Assembly (NCBI GenBank): GCA_030524065.1
Contig: JAUNHF010000019.1
Span: 9,310 to 14,480, forward strand
DNA: 5,171 bases
Reading direction: 5' to 3'
From: Deinococcus sp.
Lineage (GTDB): Bacteria; Deinococcota; Deinococci; Deinococcales; Deinococcaceae
The notes beneath the pieces were generated by a model. The model was not told the origin of the DNA, did not search any database, and saw only the letters and a list, made by a program, of their open reading frames with translations. Within the stretch, counting starts at the first letter, position 1. Each line of letters opens with the position of its first letter. A program made the translations under genes and the position numbers. Below are positions 1-5,171 of the stretch, in pieces.

Positions 1-1
1 G

Positions 2-391
2 CGCCGCAGCCGCACTGGCCCGCGCAAAGCCGGGCAGGTGCATTTCGGTGAAGACCACCTGGTCCGCGCCGACCCCGACAAGCTGCTGCAAGTGCTGCTG
101 AACCTGATTGAAAACGCCCTGAAATACGGCCCCGAGGACGGACAGATCGAGGTGCAGACCCAGCCCAAGGGACCCTGGGTTGAGGTGGCGGTGCTGGATC
201 AGGGTGCACCCATCTCCGACACGGAGGGGCTGTTCCGCGCCCACACCCGGGGCCGGCATGTCAGCGGCCAGGGCAGCGGCATGGGCCTGTATATCGTGCG
301 CTCTATCGTGCAGGGCTGGGGCGGGCAGGCCTGGGCCGAGCGGCGCGGCGCCCACAACGCTTTTTGCTTTACTGTGCCGGGCGTGGGCTGA
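2..391 (+). CDS. Sensor histidine kinase, C-terminal ATPase domain (5' end outside the window)
   Basis: This is the end of a two-component sensor histidine kinase. The HATPase_c domain binds ATP and phosphorylates a conserved histidine that lies upstream of the window. The frame is open from base 2, so the true start is not visible. The N box is clear (NLIENALKYG, nt 101-130), with its Asn residues expected to coordinate Mg-ATP. The G2 box is also clear (GQGSGMGL, nt 266-289), followed by the usual YIVRSIVQGWGG helix. The G1 box is unusual: it reads DQGAPI (nt 197-214) where DxGxGI is typical, so the second glycine is replaced by proline. The F box (LFRAHTRG) is recognisable but divergent. 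The stop is TGA at 389-391, and a convergent gene ends 33 bp downstream. The partner response regulator and the sensory input cannot be seen. The family call is secure; the specific system is not identifiable. Confidence 0.9.
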   Translation, partial: RRSRTGPRKAGQVHFGEDHLVRADPDKLLQVLLNLIENALKYGPEDGQIEVQTQPKGPWVEVAVLDQGAPISDTEGLFRAHTRGRHVSGQGSGMGLYIVRSIVQGWGGQAWAERRGAHNAFCFTVPGVG

Positions 392-421
392 GCGCGGGGA
401 AGCAGGGCCACCCCACCGCGC
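392..421. terminator. Possible hairpin between convergent genes
   Basis: GCGCGG at 392-397 can pair perfectly with CCGCGC at 416-421, starting immediately after the kinase stop codon and ending just before the stop of the opposing gene. Its position between two convergent stops fits a bidirectional terminator. There is no immediate U tract on either strand (the nearest T run on the + strand is 433-436), and short GC-rich stems arise easily by chance here, so support is weak. Confidence 0.3.
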
Positions 422-424
422 CGC

Positions 425-853
425 CTAAGACGTTTTGGGCACCAGCCGCAGCACCTGAATCTCTTTACTGACAGCCAGCTGCTTGAGCCGCTCGCCGTCC
501 AGGTCGCCGGCGCGGGCCAGGGCTTCGGCCCTCCGCCGGTCAATGCTGGCCGCTTCCAGCGCGGCGGCGTCACCGAAGACCTCGCGGAAGCGGTCCAGCG
601 GGTACTCCACCCGGCGCGACACTTTCAGCTCGGCGCGGTACAGGTCGGTTTCGGCCTCTTCGCCCGCTGCCAGCGCCCGCTTGATCAGGGCGCCCAGTTC
701 TTCTTTTTCGGCTTCCAGGCCCTGCACGGTGTCGCGCAGCGTGGCGTAGCGCTCCAGCAGCTGCGGCAAGGTCATCTCCTGCGGGGTCAGGTCATCCGCC
801 TCGCCGGACAACTCTGCGGGCGGCATGTCTGCGGGGGTCCAGTCTTGGGTCAT
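425..853 (-). CDS. Small coiled-coil protein of unknown function, possibly Gp157-like
   Basis: The product has 142 residues and no signal peptide or membrane segment, so it is probably cytoplasmic. Residues 1-28 are acidic and proline-containing. Residues 29-70 form a strong amphipathic, charged helix likely to be a coiled coil. A short strand-like segment follows ([19 protein letters not shown], 71-89), then an Asp-Arg-rich helix ([18 protein letters not shown], 103-120) and a closing strand (KEIQVLRLV, 130-138). This order of parts resembles phage Gp157-type proteins, but that is a layout comparison from memory rather than a demonstrated match. The ATG at 853 is chosen because a TAAGCT -10-like hexamer lies 5 nt ahead of it; the same frame stays open to 1138, but that would run through the divergent carbonic anhydrase gene. 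There is no convincing Shine-Dalgarno sequence, which suggests a leaderless mRNA. The gene is real on coding grounds; its function is unknown. Confidence 0.8.
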   Translation of the reverse strand: MTQDWTPADMPPAELSGEADDLTPQEMTLPQLLERYATLRDTVQGLEAEKEELGALIKRALAAGEEAETDLYRAELKVSRRVEYPLDRFREVFGDAAALEAASIDRRRAEALARAGDLDGERLKQLAVSKEIQVLRLVPKTS

Positions 854-858
854 GCCCC

Positions 859-864
859 AGCTTA
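859..864 (-). promoter_or_regulatory. Putative -10 element for the coiled-coil gene
   Basis: On the minus strand TAAGCT (864 to 859) fits the TANNNT pattern and ends 5 nt before the ATG at 853, which suits transcription starting at or near the start codon. No -35 hexamer was recognised at the expected distance, so this rests on position and a loose consensus. Confidence 0.35.
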
Positions 865-901
865 GCGGGCGGCCCCGTGGCAGAGGCGCCGCCGCTGGTG
901 G

Positions 902-907
902 AATACT
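902..907 (+). promoter_or_regulatory. Putative -10 element for the carbonic anhydrase gene
   Basis: AATACT matches TATAAT at four of six positions and ends 7 nt before the ATG at 915, with no Shine-Dalgarno sequence between. This favours a leaderless start. No -35 match was seen. A 5-bp dyad (ATACT-AAGC-AGTAT, 903-916) overlaps this element and the start codon and could be an operator, but it is short. Confidence 0.35.
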
Positions 908-914
908 AAGCAGT

Positions 915-1712
915 ATGTCCCATACCCCGGAAAGCCCGCGTCCAGGCCCCGCCGCCTCAGCACAGAAGCGGCCTGACTCGCCCGCCACCTCATCGCCCGG
1001 CGACCTCCTCAGCGCGGCGCTGGAACGGCGACTGCTCAAGGCCATTCGGCGCGGCGCTTCCATGGAGGACATCGCGGAGCTGCGGCCCAACCGCGTTTCC
1101 AGTCCCGAAGAAGCGATCCGGGCCCTGGAAGACGGCAACGCCCGCTTTTTCTCAGGTCAGGCCCGCCGCCCGGAGATCAGCGCCAACGAACGCCGCGCGC
1201 AGATTATCGGCCAGACGCCTTTTGCCGCCGTACTGGCCTGCAGCGACAGCCGCGTGCCGGTGGAACTGGTCTTTGATCAGGGCCTGGGCGACCTGTTTGT
1301 GGTGCGGGTGGCCGGCAACGTGGTGGGTGGGGCCGGGCTGGGCACGCTGGAATACGCCATTCGGCACCTGCAAGTGCAGCTGGTGCTGGTGCTGGGCCAC
1401 GAGGGCTGCGGGGCAGTGGCCGCCGCCATGCTGCCGCAGGACGAGATTGACCAGGAACCCGAACACCTGCGCCGCTTGATCGGGCAGATTCAGCCCAGTG
1501 TGCAGAACCTGCCGACCATCCGCGACAAAAAAGCCCGCATGCGCGAAGCGGTGATCAGCAACGTGCGGACCCAGGTGCAGTGCCTGCGCGAACAGGCCGT
1601 CATCCGGGAAGCCGAAGCGGGCGGCCACATCCGGGTGATCGGCGGCTACTACGAAATCGGGTCGGGCGCAGTGGACCTGCTCACCGAAGCCGAAGAGCTG
1701 CGGGTGGATTAA
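915..1712 (+). CDS. Beta-class carbonic anhydrase
   Basis: This enzyme interconverts CO2 and bicarbonate using a zinc ion, supplying bicarbonate for carboxylation and helping pH balance. The product has 265 residues. The zinc site is complete: Cys109 and Asp111 in the CSDSR motif, and His162 and Cys165 in HEGCG. Asp111 and Arg113 form the dyad typical of beta-class enzymes. The conserved [10 protein letters not shown] strand (128-137), GTLEYAI (143-149) and the C-terminal [13 protein letters not shown] segment are all present. The core begins near residue 62; before it lie a Pro/Ser-rich stretch (1-30) and a charged helical stretch (31-60), so the protein is longer at its N terminus than many relatives. 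No signal peptide or hydrophobic segment is seen, so it is probably cytoplasmic. The ATG at 915 is preferred over an in-frame ATG at 825, which would overlap the divergent gene; an ATG at 1062 would still retain the core. The IclR-type regulator follows 46 bp downstream. Confidence 0.95.
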   Translation: MSHTPESPRPGPAASAQKRPDSPATSSPGDLLSAALERRLLKAIRRGASMEDIAELRPNRVSSPEEAIRALEDGNARFFSGQARRPEISANERRAQIIGQTPFAAVLACSDSRVPVELVFDQGLGDLFVVRVAGNVVGGAGLGTLEYAIRHLQVQLVLVLGHEGCGAVAAAMLPQDEIDQEPEHLRRLIGQIQPSVQNLPTIRDKKARMREAVISNVRTQVQCLREQAVIREAEAGGHIRVIGGYYEIGSGAVDLLTEAEELRVD

Positions 1713-1723
1713 CCCTCTGCGGC

Positions 1724-1752
1724 TAGGCAGGCCGGGTGCGTCCCTGTATTTT
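1724..1752 (+). promoter_or_regulatory. Putative promoter of the IclR-type regulator gene
   Basis: TAGGCA (1724-1729, four of six matches to TTGACA) is followed after 17 bp by TATTTT (1747-1752), which fits TANNNT. Six bases then separate it from the GTG at 1759, so transcription would start at or next to the start codon. This is the best promoter-like arrangement in the window. It suggests the regulator can be transcribed apart from the upstream carbonic anhydrase gene. Confidence 0.55.
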
Positions 1753-1758
1753 GGACGC
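1738..1758. promoter_or_regulatory. Candidate operator dyad over the -10 element
   Basis: GCGTCC (1738-1743) and GGACGC (1753-1758) form a perfect 6-bp inverted repeat separated by 9 bp, and the TATTTT hexamer fills the end of that spacer. The dyad finishes directly before the GTG start. IclR-family proteins bind palindromic DNA as dimers and often repress their own genes, so self-repression is a reasonable inference. A transcript hairpin ending the carbonic anhydrase mRNA is less likely because no U tract follows. Confidence 0.45.
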
Positions 1759-2469
1759 GTGCACTCCTTACAAAAAGCGGCCCGGATCCTGGGTGCCTTT
1801 GGTGCTGCGCAGCCCGAGTGGGGTGTGCGTGCGCTGGCAACCCAGTTACAGATGCCCCGCGCCACGGTCCACGCCTACTTGGCAGGCCTGACCGAGGCCG
1901 GCATGTTGCGGCGCACGCCGGCTGGGCGCTACCGGCTGTCGTGGCGGCTGGCCGAAATGGGAGCGCAGCTGAATATTTCGCTGCCCTGGTTCATGGCGGC
2001 CCGGCAACTGATCACCCACCTGGCGCTGGACATCCAGACGGTGGCCTTTTTGTGCCTGCTGGAAGACACTGAGGTTGTCTGCGCCATTCGTGAGCGCCAC
2101 CCCGCCGCCGACATTGACATGCCGCTGGACACCTACTTGCCCAGCACCGCCACCGCCAGCGGCAAAGTGCTGTACGCCTATCTGGACATGCAGCCGCCGG
2201 AATTTACCATCTGTACGCCGTCTTCTATCTCCACCGCCGACGAGTGGGAAACCGAACTGGAGCGGGTGCGCCGCCGGGGCTACGCCTATTCGATTGAGGA
2301 ATGGCTGCCGGGGCAGTGCACCCTGGCGCTGCCCTACTGGTATGGGGGGCAGGTGGTGGCGGCGGTCGGTATTCAGATGACCGCCGAGCGCTACCTGCGC
2401 GAAGAAAGGACACTGCGTGAAGAAGCCATGCGGGTGCTCCAGGAGCATGGCGCTTCAGAGCAGGGCTGA
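1759..2469 (+). CDS. IclR-family transcription regulator
   Basis: This is a DNA-binding regulator whose C-terminal domain is expected to sense a small molecule, usually a catabolic intermediate; the ligand here cannot be told. The product has 236 residues. An N-terminal winged helix-turn-helix spans about residues 2-62: SLQKAARILGAF forms the first helix, MPRATVHAYLAGL (32-44) the likely recognition helix, and GRYRL the wing. The effector domain fills the rest, with the family signatures LPSTATASGKVLYA (127-140), RRGYAYSIEEWLPGQ (172-186) and VVAAVGIQ (199-206). It is slightly short because the wHTH begins almost at residue 1. The GTG at 1759 is chosen because the wHTH starts there and a -10 element lies 6 nt upstream; translation is probably leaderless. 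No catabolic operon lies beside it, so it may regulate itself, the carbonic anhydrase gene or distant targets. The family call is firm; the role is unknown. Confidence 0.92.
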   Translation: MHSLQKAARILGAFGAAQPEWGVRALATQLQMPRATVHAYLAGLTEAGMLRRTPAGRYRLSWRLAEMGAQLNISLPWFMAARQLITHLALDIQTVAFLCLLEDTEVVCAIRERHPAADIDMPLDTYLPSTATASGKVLYAYLDMQPPEFTICTPSSISTADEWETELERVRRRGYAYSIEEWLPGQCTLALPYWYGGQVVAAVGIQMTAERYLREERTLREEAMRVLQEHGASEQG

Positions 2470-2488
2470 GCTCTCAGGGTCTGAGCCC
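2463..2488. terminator. Possible hairpin between convergent stops
   Basis: GGGCT (2463-2467) can pair with AGCCC (2484-2488), with two further pairs after a mismatch. CTCAG (2473-2477) can instead pair with either flanking CTGAG, so mutually exclusive folds exist. It lies around the convergent ends of the IclR and dynamin genes. No U tract follows on either strand, so it is a weak terminator candidate at most. Confidence 0.25.
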
Positions 2489-2494
2489 CCAGGG

Positions 2495-4240
2495 TCAGGA
2501 AGCGGGCTCACCGGCCGTGTGCGCCGAAGTCTGCTCTGGCTCCTGCAATTCGGCCACCTGCGTGCGGAGGGCCTGCAACTGCGCCTGTAGGCCAGTCAGC
2601 GAAGCTTCGGCCGCCGTCAGACGCTCTTCCTCCTGGGCCGTAAAGCGGGTGTAGGGACTGATCGCATCGCGCAGCCGGGCATCGGCCCGCTCCTGCTCGC
2701 GCTCGTATTCGCGCCGCACGATGCGCTCCAGGGCTTCGCGCAGTTCTTCTACCCGCGCCCGCAGTTGCCGGTGCGCGGCCAGGCGTTTGTTGGGCAGCAC
2801 AAACAGGCCCAGGCTGCCCAGCGTCAGCCCTGCCAGGATGCCCCCGGTAAAGTCCAGTGCCGAGGCGCCCACCAGCGCCCCGATCCCCACGCCCAGGCCC
2901 ATGCCCCCGGCCAGACCGCCGATCATACCTTTCATGGAGTCCTCGGCGTCGCGCGACAGCTCGCGGGCCAGCCCCTGCTCGGTGGTGGTTTCCAGATGCT
3001 CGCGGGCGCTGCCGGCAATCCCTTCCAGCAGCGCCGCGCGGTCGTAAGAAAAGCGCGTGCGGGCCACGTCCTGCGAGGGCTGACGGCGAATCAGAAACGC
3101 CTGCACATCCTCCCAGAAGTGCAGGTTGGCTTCCACGAAGCGGTCGATCATGTGCGAGAACTGCCGGTCAATGGCGTCCGGCAACTCGGCCACTGCCTCG
3201 GCGCGGAACTGCTCTTCCAGCTCGCGACCATTCATCAGGCCGCGCACGTTAGAAAAGCGCAGCTTCTGGTCAATAAAGCGGTCGGCCCGCATCTCGAACT
3301 CGCCCAGCAGGCGGCCCACGCGGTTGAGCTGCCCGTCCAGCTCGCCCAGCATGCTCTCGCCGTGGCGTACACGCTGGGCTTCTAAGTCCCGCAAAATCTC
3401 TAGATCGGCACTCAGGGTTTCGCGGGCGGCGTGGGTGCGGCGAACTTCACCGTCCAGCAGCTCGGCAGCGGTGTTCAGCGGTCCCTGCAACTTCAGGCGG
3501 GTGCGCCCCGTTTCCGAGAGGCGGCGGCTTAGGGCGTCCCGCAGCGCTGCGAATCCGGCGTCGCCACCGCGCTGCTCGGCGCGGGCGCTCACCAGAAATA
3601 CAGGAGGATTCAGGCCCAGTACGCCACGTGCCCCCTTTTCTACATGCTCACGCACCTGCTCCCGCTGCTCGGGGGTCTCCAGCAGATCGGCCTTGTTGAC
3701 CACCATCACCACGCTGCGGCCCCACCGGGCGGCCAGCTCCAGAAACTGCCGCTCGGACTCGGTAAAGGGCCTATCCGCACTGGTCAGGAACAGCACCAGG
3801 TCGGCGCGGGGCAAGAACCCTTCGGTCAGTGCCTGATGCTGGCGGATGATGGCATTGGTGCCGGGAGTATCCACCAGCGCTACCCCTTCCAGGCCCGGCA
3901 GCGGATGGGTCAGCCGGCTCACGAACGGGTCAGCGGTCGGCTGCATCTCGCCGGCCCGCTCACCGTTCACCAGCACGTAAATCCGGTCGGTGGTGGGGGT
4001 GACGCCTTCGGGCAACACGGCCGAGCCCAGCAGGGCATTCACGAAACTGCTTTTGCCCGCATTGAATTCGCCCACCACCACCAGCAAGAAGGTTTCGTCC
4101 AGGGCAAAGAGGGCCTGCCGGGCGTGGCCCTGTGCCTCTTCGGGAGCGCCGCAGCGGGACAGTAGGGCCTGAACATCGGCCAAAAGGATGCGCTCCTGCG
4201 TCAGCAGATGCTGCACCCGGTCAGAGACCAGAGTGGACAT
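2495..4240 (-). CDS. Bacterial dynamin-family GTPase
   Basis: This is a large GTPase expected to bind and remodel the inner membrane. From the ATG at 4240 the product has 581 residues. The G domain holds the P-loop GEFNAGKSS (57-65), the G2 motif GVTPTT (79-84), DTPG (124-127) and NKAD (182-185), so all nucleotide-binding motifs are intact. A long helical region follows (about 245-435), typical of a dynamin stalk. A glycine-rich hydrophobic hairpin (about 438-461 and 465-482) ends at PNKR and probably inserts into the membrane. A charged helical tail (about 492-565) resembles a coiled coil. An alternative ATG at 4297 adds 19 residues and overlaps the upstream prepilin stop as TGATG. The inner start is preferred because the extra residues do not look like family sequence and TACACT lies 7 nt before it. 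The family is firm; the start is about 60:40 and the cellular role is unknown. Confidence 0.93.
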   Translation of the reverse strand: MSTLVSDRVQHLLTQERILLADVQALLSRCGAPEEAQGHARQALFALDETFLLVVVGEFNAGKSSFVNALLGSAVLPEGVTPTTDRIYVLVNGERAGEMQPTADPFVSRLTHPLPGLEGVALVDTPGTNAIIRQHQALTEGFLPRADLVLFLTSADRPFTESERQFLELAARWGRSVVMVVNKADLLETPEQREQVREHVEKGARGVLGLNPPVFLVSARAEQRGGDAGFAALRDALSRRLSETGRTRLKLQGPLNTAAELLDGEVRRTHAARETLSADLEILRDLEAQRVRHGESMLGELDGQLNRVGRLLGEFEMRADRFIDQKLRFSNVRGLMNGRELEEQFRAEAVAELPDAIDRQFSHMIDRFVEANLHFWEDVQAFLIRRQPSQDVARTRFSYDRAALLEGIAGSAREHLETTTEQGLARELSRDAEDSMKGMIGGLAGGMGLGVGIGALVGASALDFTGGILAGLTLGSLGLFVLPNKRLAAHRQLRARVEELREALERIVRREYEREQERADARLRDAISPYTRFTAQEEERLTAAEASLTGLQAQLQALRTQVAELQEPEQTSAHTAGEPAS

Positions 4241-4247
4241 GGGTGAC

Positions 4248-4275
4248 AGTGTAGCGGCCAGCCCGGCCTTGGGAA
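4248..4275 (-). promoter_or_regulatory. Putative internal promoter for the dynamin-family gene
   Basis: On the minus strand TTCCCA (4275 to 4270, four of six matches to TTGACA) is followed after 16 bp by TACACT (4253 to 4248), a TANNNT hexamer ending 7 nt before the ATG at 4240. This would give a leaderless GTPase mRNA independent of the pilin operon. It lies inside the 57-nt stretch between the two possible start codons. Confidence 0.4.
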
Positions 4276-4296
4276 GAGTGTCCACAGGGTTGGTCA

Positions 4297-5085
4297 TCAG
4301 GGCTTAAGCAGCTTGCCTACATTGTTGAATGAGGCCGTGATGTCGTAGGTGCCTGTCTTGTCGGGCAGCCGCAGCACCTGCGAGCCCACTTGCTGGGTGA
4401 CCGCCAAACGTATGGTCAGGGACTGACCGTCGCTGGCATAGTTGAACATGGTATAGGTTGCCCCACTCGCGTTGGTGGGTGCGATGTAATCGGCCAGCAG
4501 ATTGGCCGTCGCCCCAGTGGGGACTGCCGGCGCCGTTCCTGCATTGGCGGCCGCAACTGCCGCAGCGTTCAGGTCCATATTGGCCCGGTATTCGGCCAGC
4601 ACCCACGTCCGGTTGTCATTGAGGGCACTAGGCCCAGGGTTCCGCCAGCTGTCGTTGGCCGTGCCCGCCACCCAGACCGAGCGGCGCACAGGATAATAGG
4701 CCCGGAAGCGGTAACATCCGTCCGGATTGGCCGAGCATGCCACACCGGGATTCCTGGGAAGCAAAATCATAGCGGCAATCGGATCGGTGCCGACCACCCA
4801 GGTGTTGCCTCCCGCTGGCTTCTGGGTAAGGACCGTGTCGGTCATCTTGATGCTTGACCCAGACGGATAAACAAACCAGGCGTCCTTGAGGTTAGACGCC
4901 ATCAGCTGCTGGGCATTCAGCACTTCCTGCTGCAATTCGGCGCGGCTCGAAGAAGCCATGGAGACGCTGCTGCTCTGAGTAAAGAATTGACTGACCAAAA
5001 GCATGATCAGTGCAAAAATAGCCATAGCCACCAGCAATTCGACCAGTGTGAGGCCGGCTACGTGGCCGCGTTTAGGACCGTTCAT
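4297..5085 (-). CDS. PilW-like type IV prepilin / pseudopilin
   Basis: This is a prepilin-type protein of 262 residues, expected to be cut and N-methylated by a prepilin peptidase and to join a type IV pilus or a transformation pseudopilus as a minor subunit. The class III leader is MNGPKRGHVAG, with cleavage predicted after Gly11. The mature protein starts with Leu rather than the usual Phe and keeps Glu at +5 (Glu16) within LTLVELLVAM. One hydrophobic helix spans about residues 12-35. The exported domain carries Cys117 and Cys124, which could form a disulfide, and an Ala-rich loop near 173-194. The ATG at 5085 is preferred over the GTG at 5088 because the GGGGAGG ribosome site sits 5 nt before it. 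The start overlaps the previous stop as TGATG. The PilW-like label rests on gene order and layout; the prepilin call itself is firm. Confidence 0.9.
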   Translation of the reverse strand: MNGPKRGHVAGLTLVELLVAMAIFALIMLLVSQFFTQSSSVSMASSSRAELQQEVLNAQQLMASNLKDAWFVYPSGSSIKMTDTVLTQKPAGGNTWVVGTDPIAAMILLPRNPGVACSANPDGCYRFRAYYPVRRSVWVAGTANDSWRNPGPSALNDNRTWVLAEYRANMDLNAAAVAAANAGTAPAVPTGATANLLADYIAPTNASGATYTMFNYASDGQSLTIRLAVTQQVGSQVLRLPDKTGTYDITASFNNVGKLLKP

Positions 5086-5171
5086 CACAGCCTCCCCGGA
5101 TTAACGATATCAAGCACGATGGTCACGGCCTTGCCCTCAGCATCGGTGGACTTGACAGTGACCCGGCGCAT
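5085..5171 (-). CDS. C-terminal end of a probable prepilin or minor pilin (partial)
   Basis: Only the last 28 codons are inside the window; the gene continues past the right edge. The tail reads RRVTVKSTDAEGKAVTIVLD and then ends IVNPGRL. This strand-rich ending, with a charged turn between two strands, is common at the C terminus of PilV- or GspI/J-type pilins, and its place directly before a PilW-like gene supports that. The ATG at the window edge (5171 to 5169) is in frame but is probably an internal Met, since a 28-residue gene is unlikely. The stop TGA (5087-5085) overlaps the next start as TGATG, indicating coupled translation. With so little sequence the family is an inference. Confidence 0.65.
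   Translation of the reverse strand: MRRVTVKSTDAEGKAVTIVLDIVNPGRL
5091..5097 (-). promoter_or_regulatory. Ribosome binding site of the PilW-like prepilin gene
   Basis: On the minus strand GGGGAGG (5097 to 5091) lies 5 nt before the ATG at 5085 and only 2 nt before the GTG at 5088, so it decides for the ATG. It lies inside the end of the preceding gene. It is the one clear Shine-Dalgarno sequence in the window, as expected for an internal operon gene. Confidence 0.75.

Noticed and set aside
825..914. Upstream ATG for the carbonic anhydrase
   Set aside because: It would overlap the start of the divergent gene and add 30 residues of Gly/Arg/Ala-rich sequence with no family features; the ATG at 915 has a -10-like element at the right distance.
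854..1138. Minus-strand extension of the coiled-coil gene by 95 codons
   Set aside because: It overlaps the promoter region and N-terminal coding part of the carbonic anhydrase, and its Arg/Ser-rich sequence looks like an antisense translation. The ATG at 853 has a -10-like element.
1152..1865. Long minus-strand open frame opposite the carbonic anhydrase
   Set aside because: It is His/Gln/Ala-rich with no recognisable domain and lies antisense to a clear enzyme gene; such frames are common in GC-rich DNA.
1846..2448. Long minus-strand open frame opposite the IclR-type regulator
   Set aside because: No domain is visible and the composition is that of antisense translation of a well-supported gene.
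2461..2486. Imperfect direct repeat CAGGG-CTGAGC / CAGGGTCTGAGC at the convergent junction
   Set aside because: Only two short copies 14 bp apart, best explained by local sequence bias or by the overlapping hairpin; not enough for a repeat element or attachment site.
2765..3836. Plus-strand open frames opposite the dynamin-family GTPase (2765-3385 and 3126-3836)
   Set aside because: They are Arg/Ser- or Gln/His-rich with no motifs, and the opposite strand carries intact GTPase motifs throughout.
4390..4857. Plus-strand open frame opposite the prepilin gene
   Set aside because: It has no recognisable motif and no start context, while the minus strand has a clear prepilin leader, helix and ribosome site.

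Overview
The window looks like ordinary chromosomal DNA from a GC-rich bacterium, most likely Deinococcus or a close relative. That assignment is an inference. It rests on GC-rich third codon positions, on several starts that have no Shine-Dalgarno sequence but a TANNNT-like -10 element 5-7 nt upstream (the leaderless arrangement known to be common in Deinococcus), and on the mix of gene families. No tRNA, rRNA, CRISPR array, insertion sequence or phage module was seen.

Left part (1-1712). The window opens inside the ATPase domain of a sensor histidine kinase (+), which ends at 391. It converges on a small coiled-coil protein of unknown function (-, 425-853), with a possible hairpin between the two stops. 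That gene is divergent from a beta-class carbonic anhydrase (+, 915-1712), and the 61-bp gap between the two starts carries short inverted motifs.

Middle (1713-2494). An IclR-family transcription regulator (+, 1759-2469) follows 46 bp after the carbonic anhydrase. It has its own promoter-like sequence, and its -10 hexamer lies in the centre of a perfect GCGTCC-N9-GGACGC dyad. This is a good candidate operator for self-regulation. The regulator converges on the next gene across 25 bp.

Right part (2495-5171, all -). Reading leftwards, a pilin-type operon enters from the right edge: the last 28 residues of a probable prepilin or minor pilin, a complete PilW-like prepilin, and a dynamin-family GTPase. 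The first two overlap as TGATG. The prepilin stop also overlaps the most upstream possible GTPase start as TGATG, although a second GTPase start with a promoter-like sequence lies 57 nt inside. The prepilins would be processed by a prepilin peptidase and used by a type IV pilus or transformation machine. The GTPase is expected to act on the inner membrane. A functional link between them is suggested only by gene order.

Every stretch longer than 300 bases is covered by a gene. The window is mostly familiar families; the points most worth follow-up are the IclR operator dyad, the pilin-dynamin coupling and the small coiled-coil protein.
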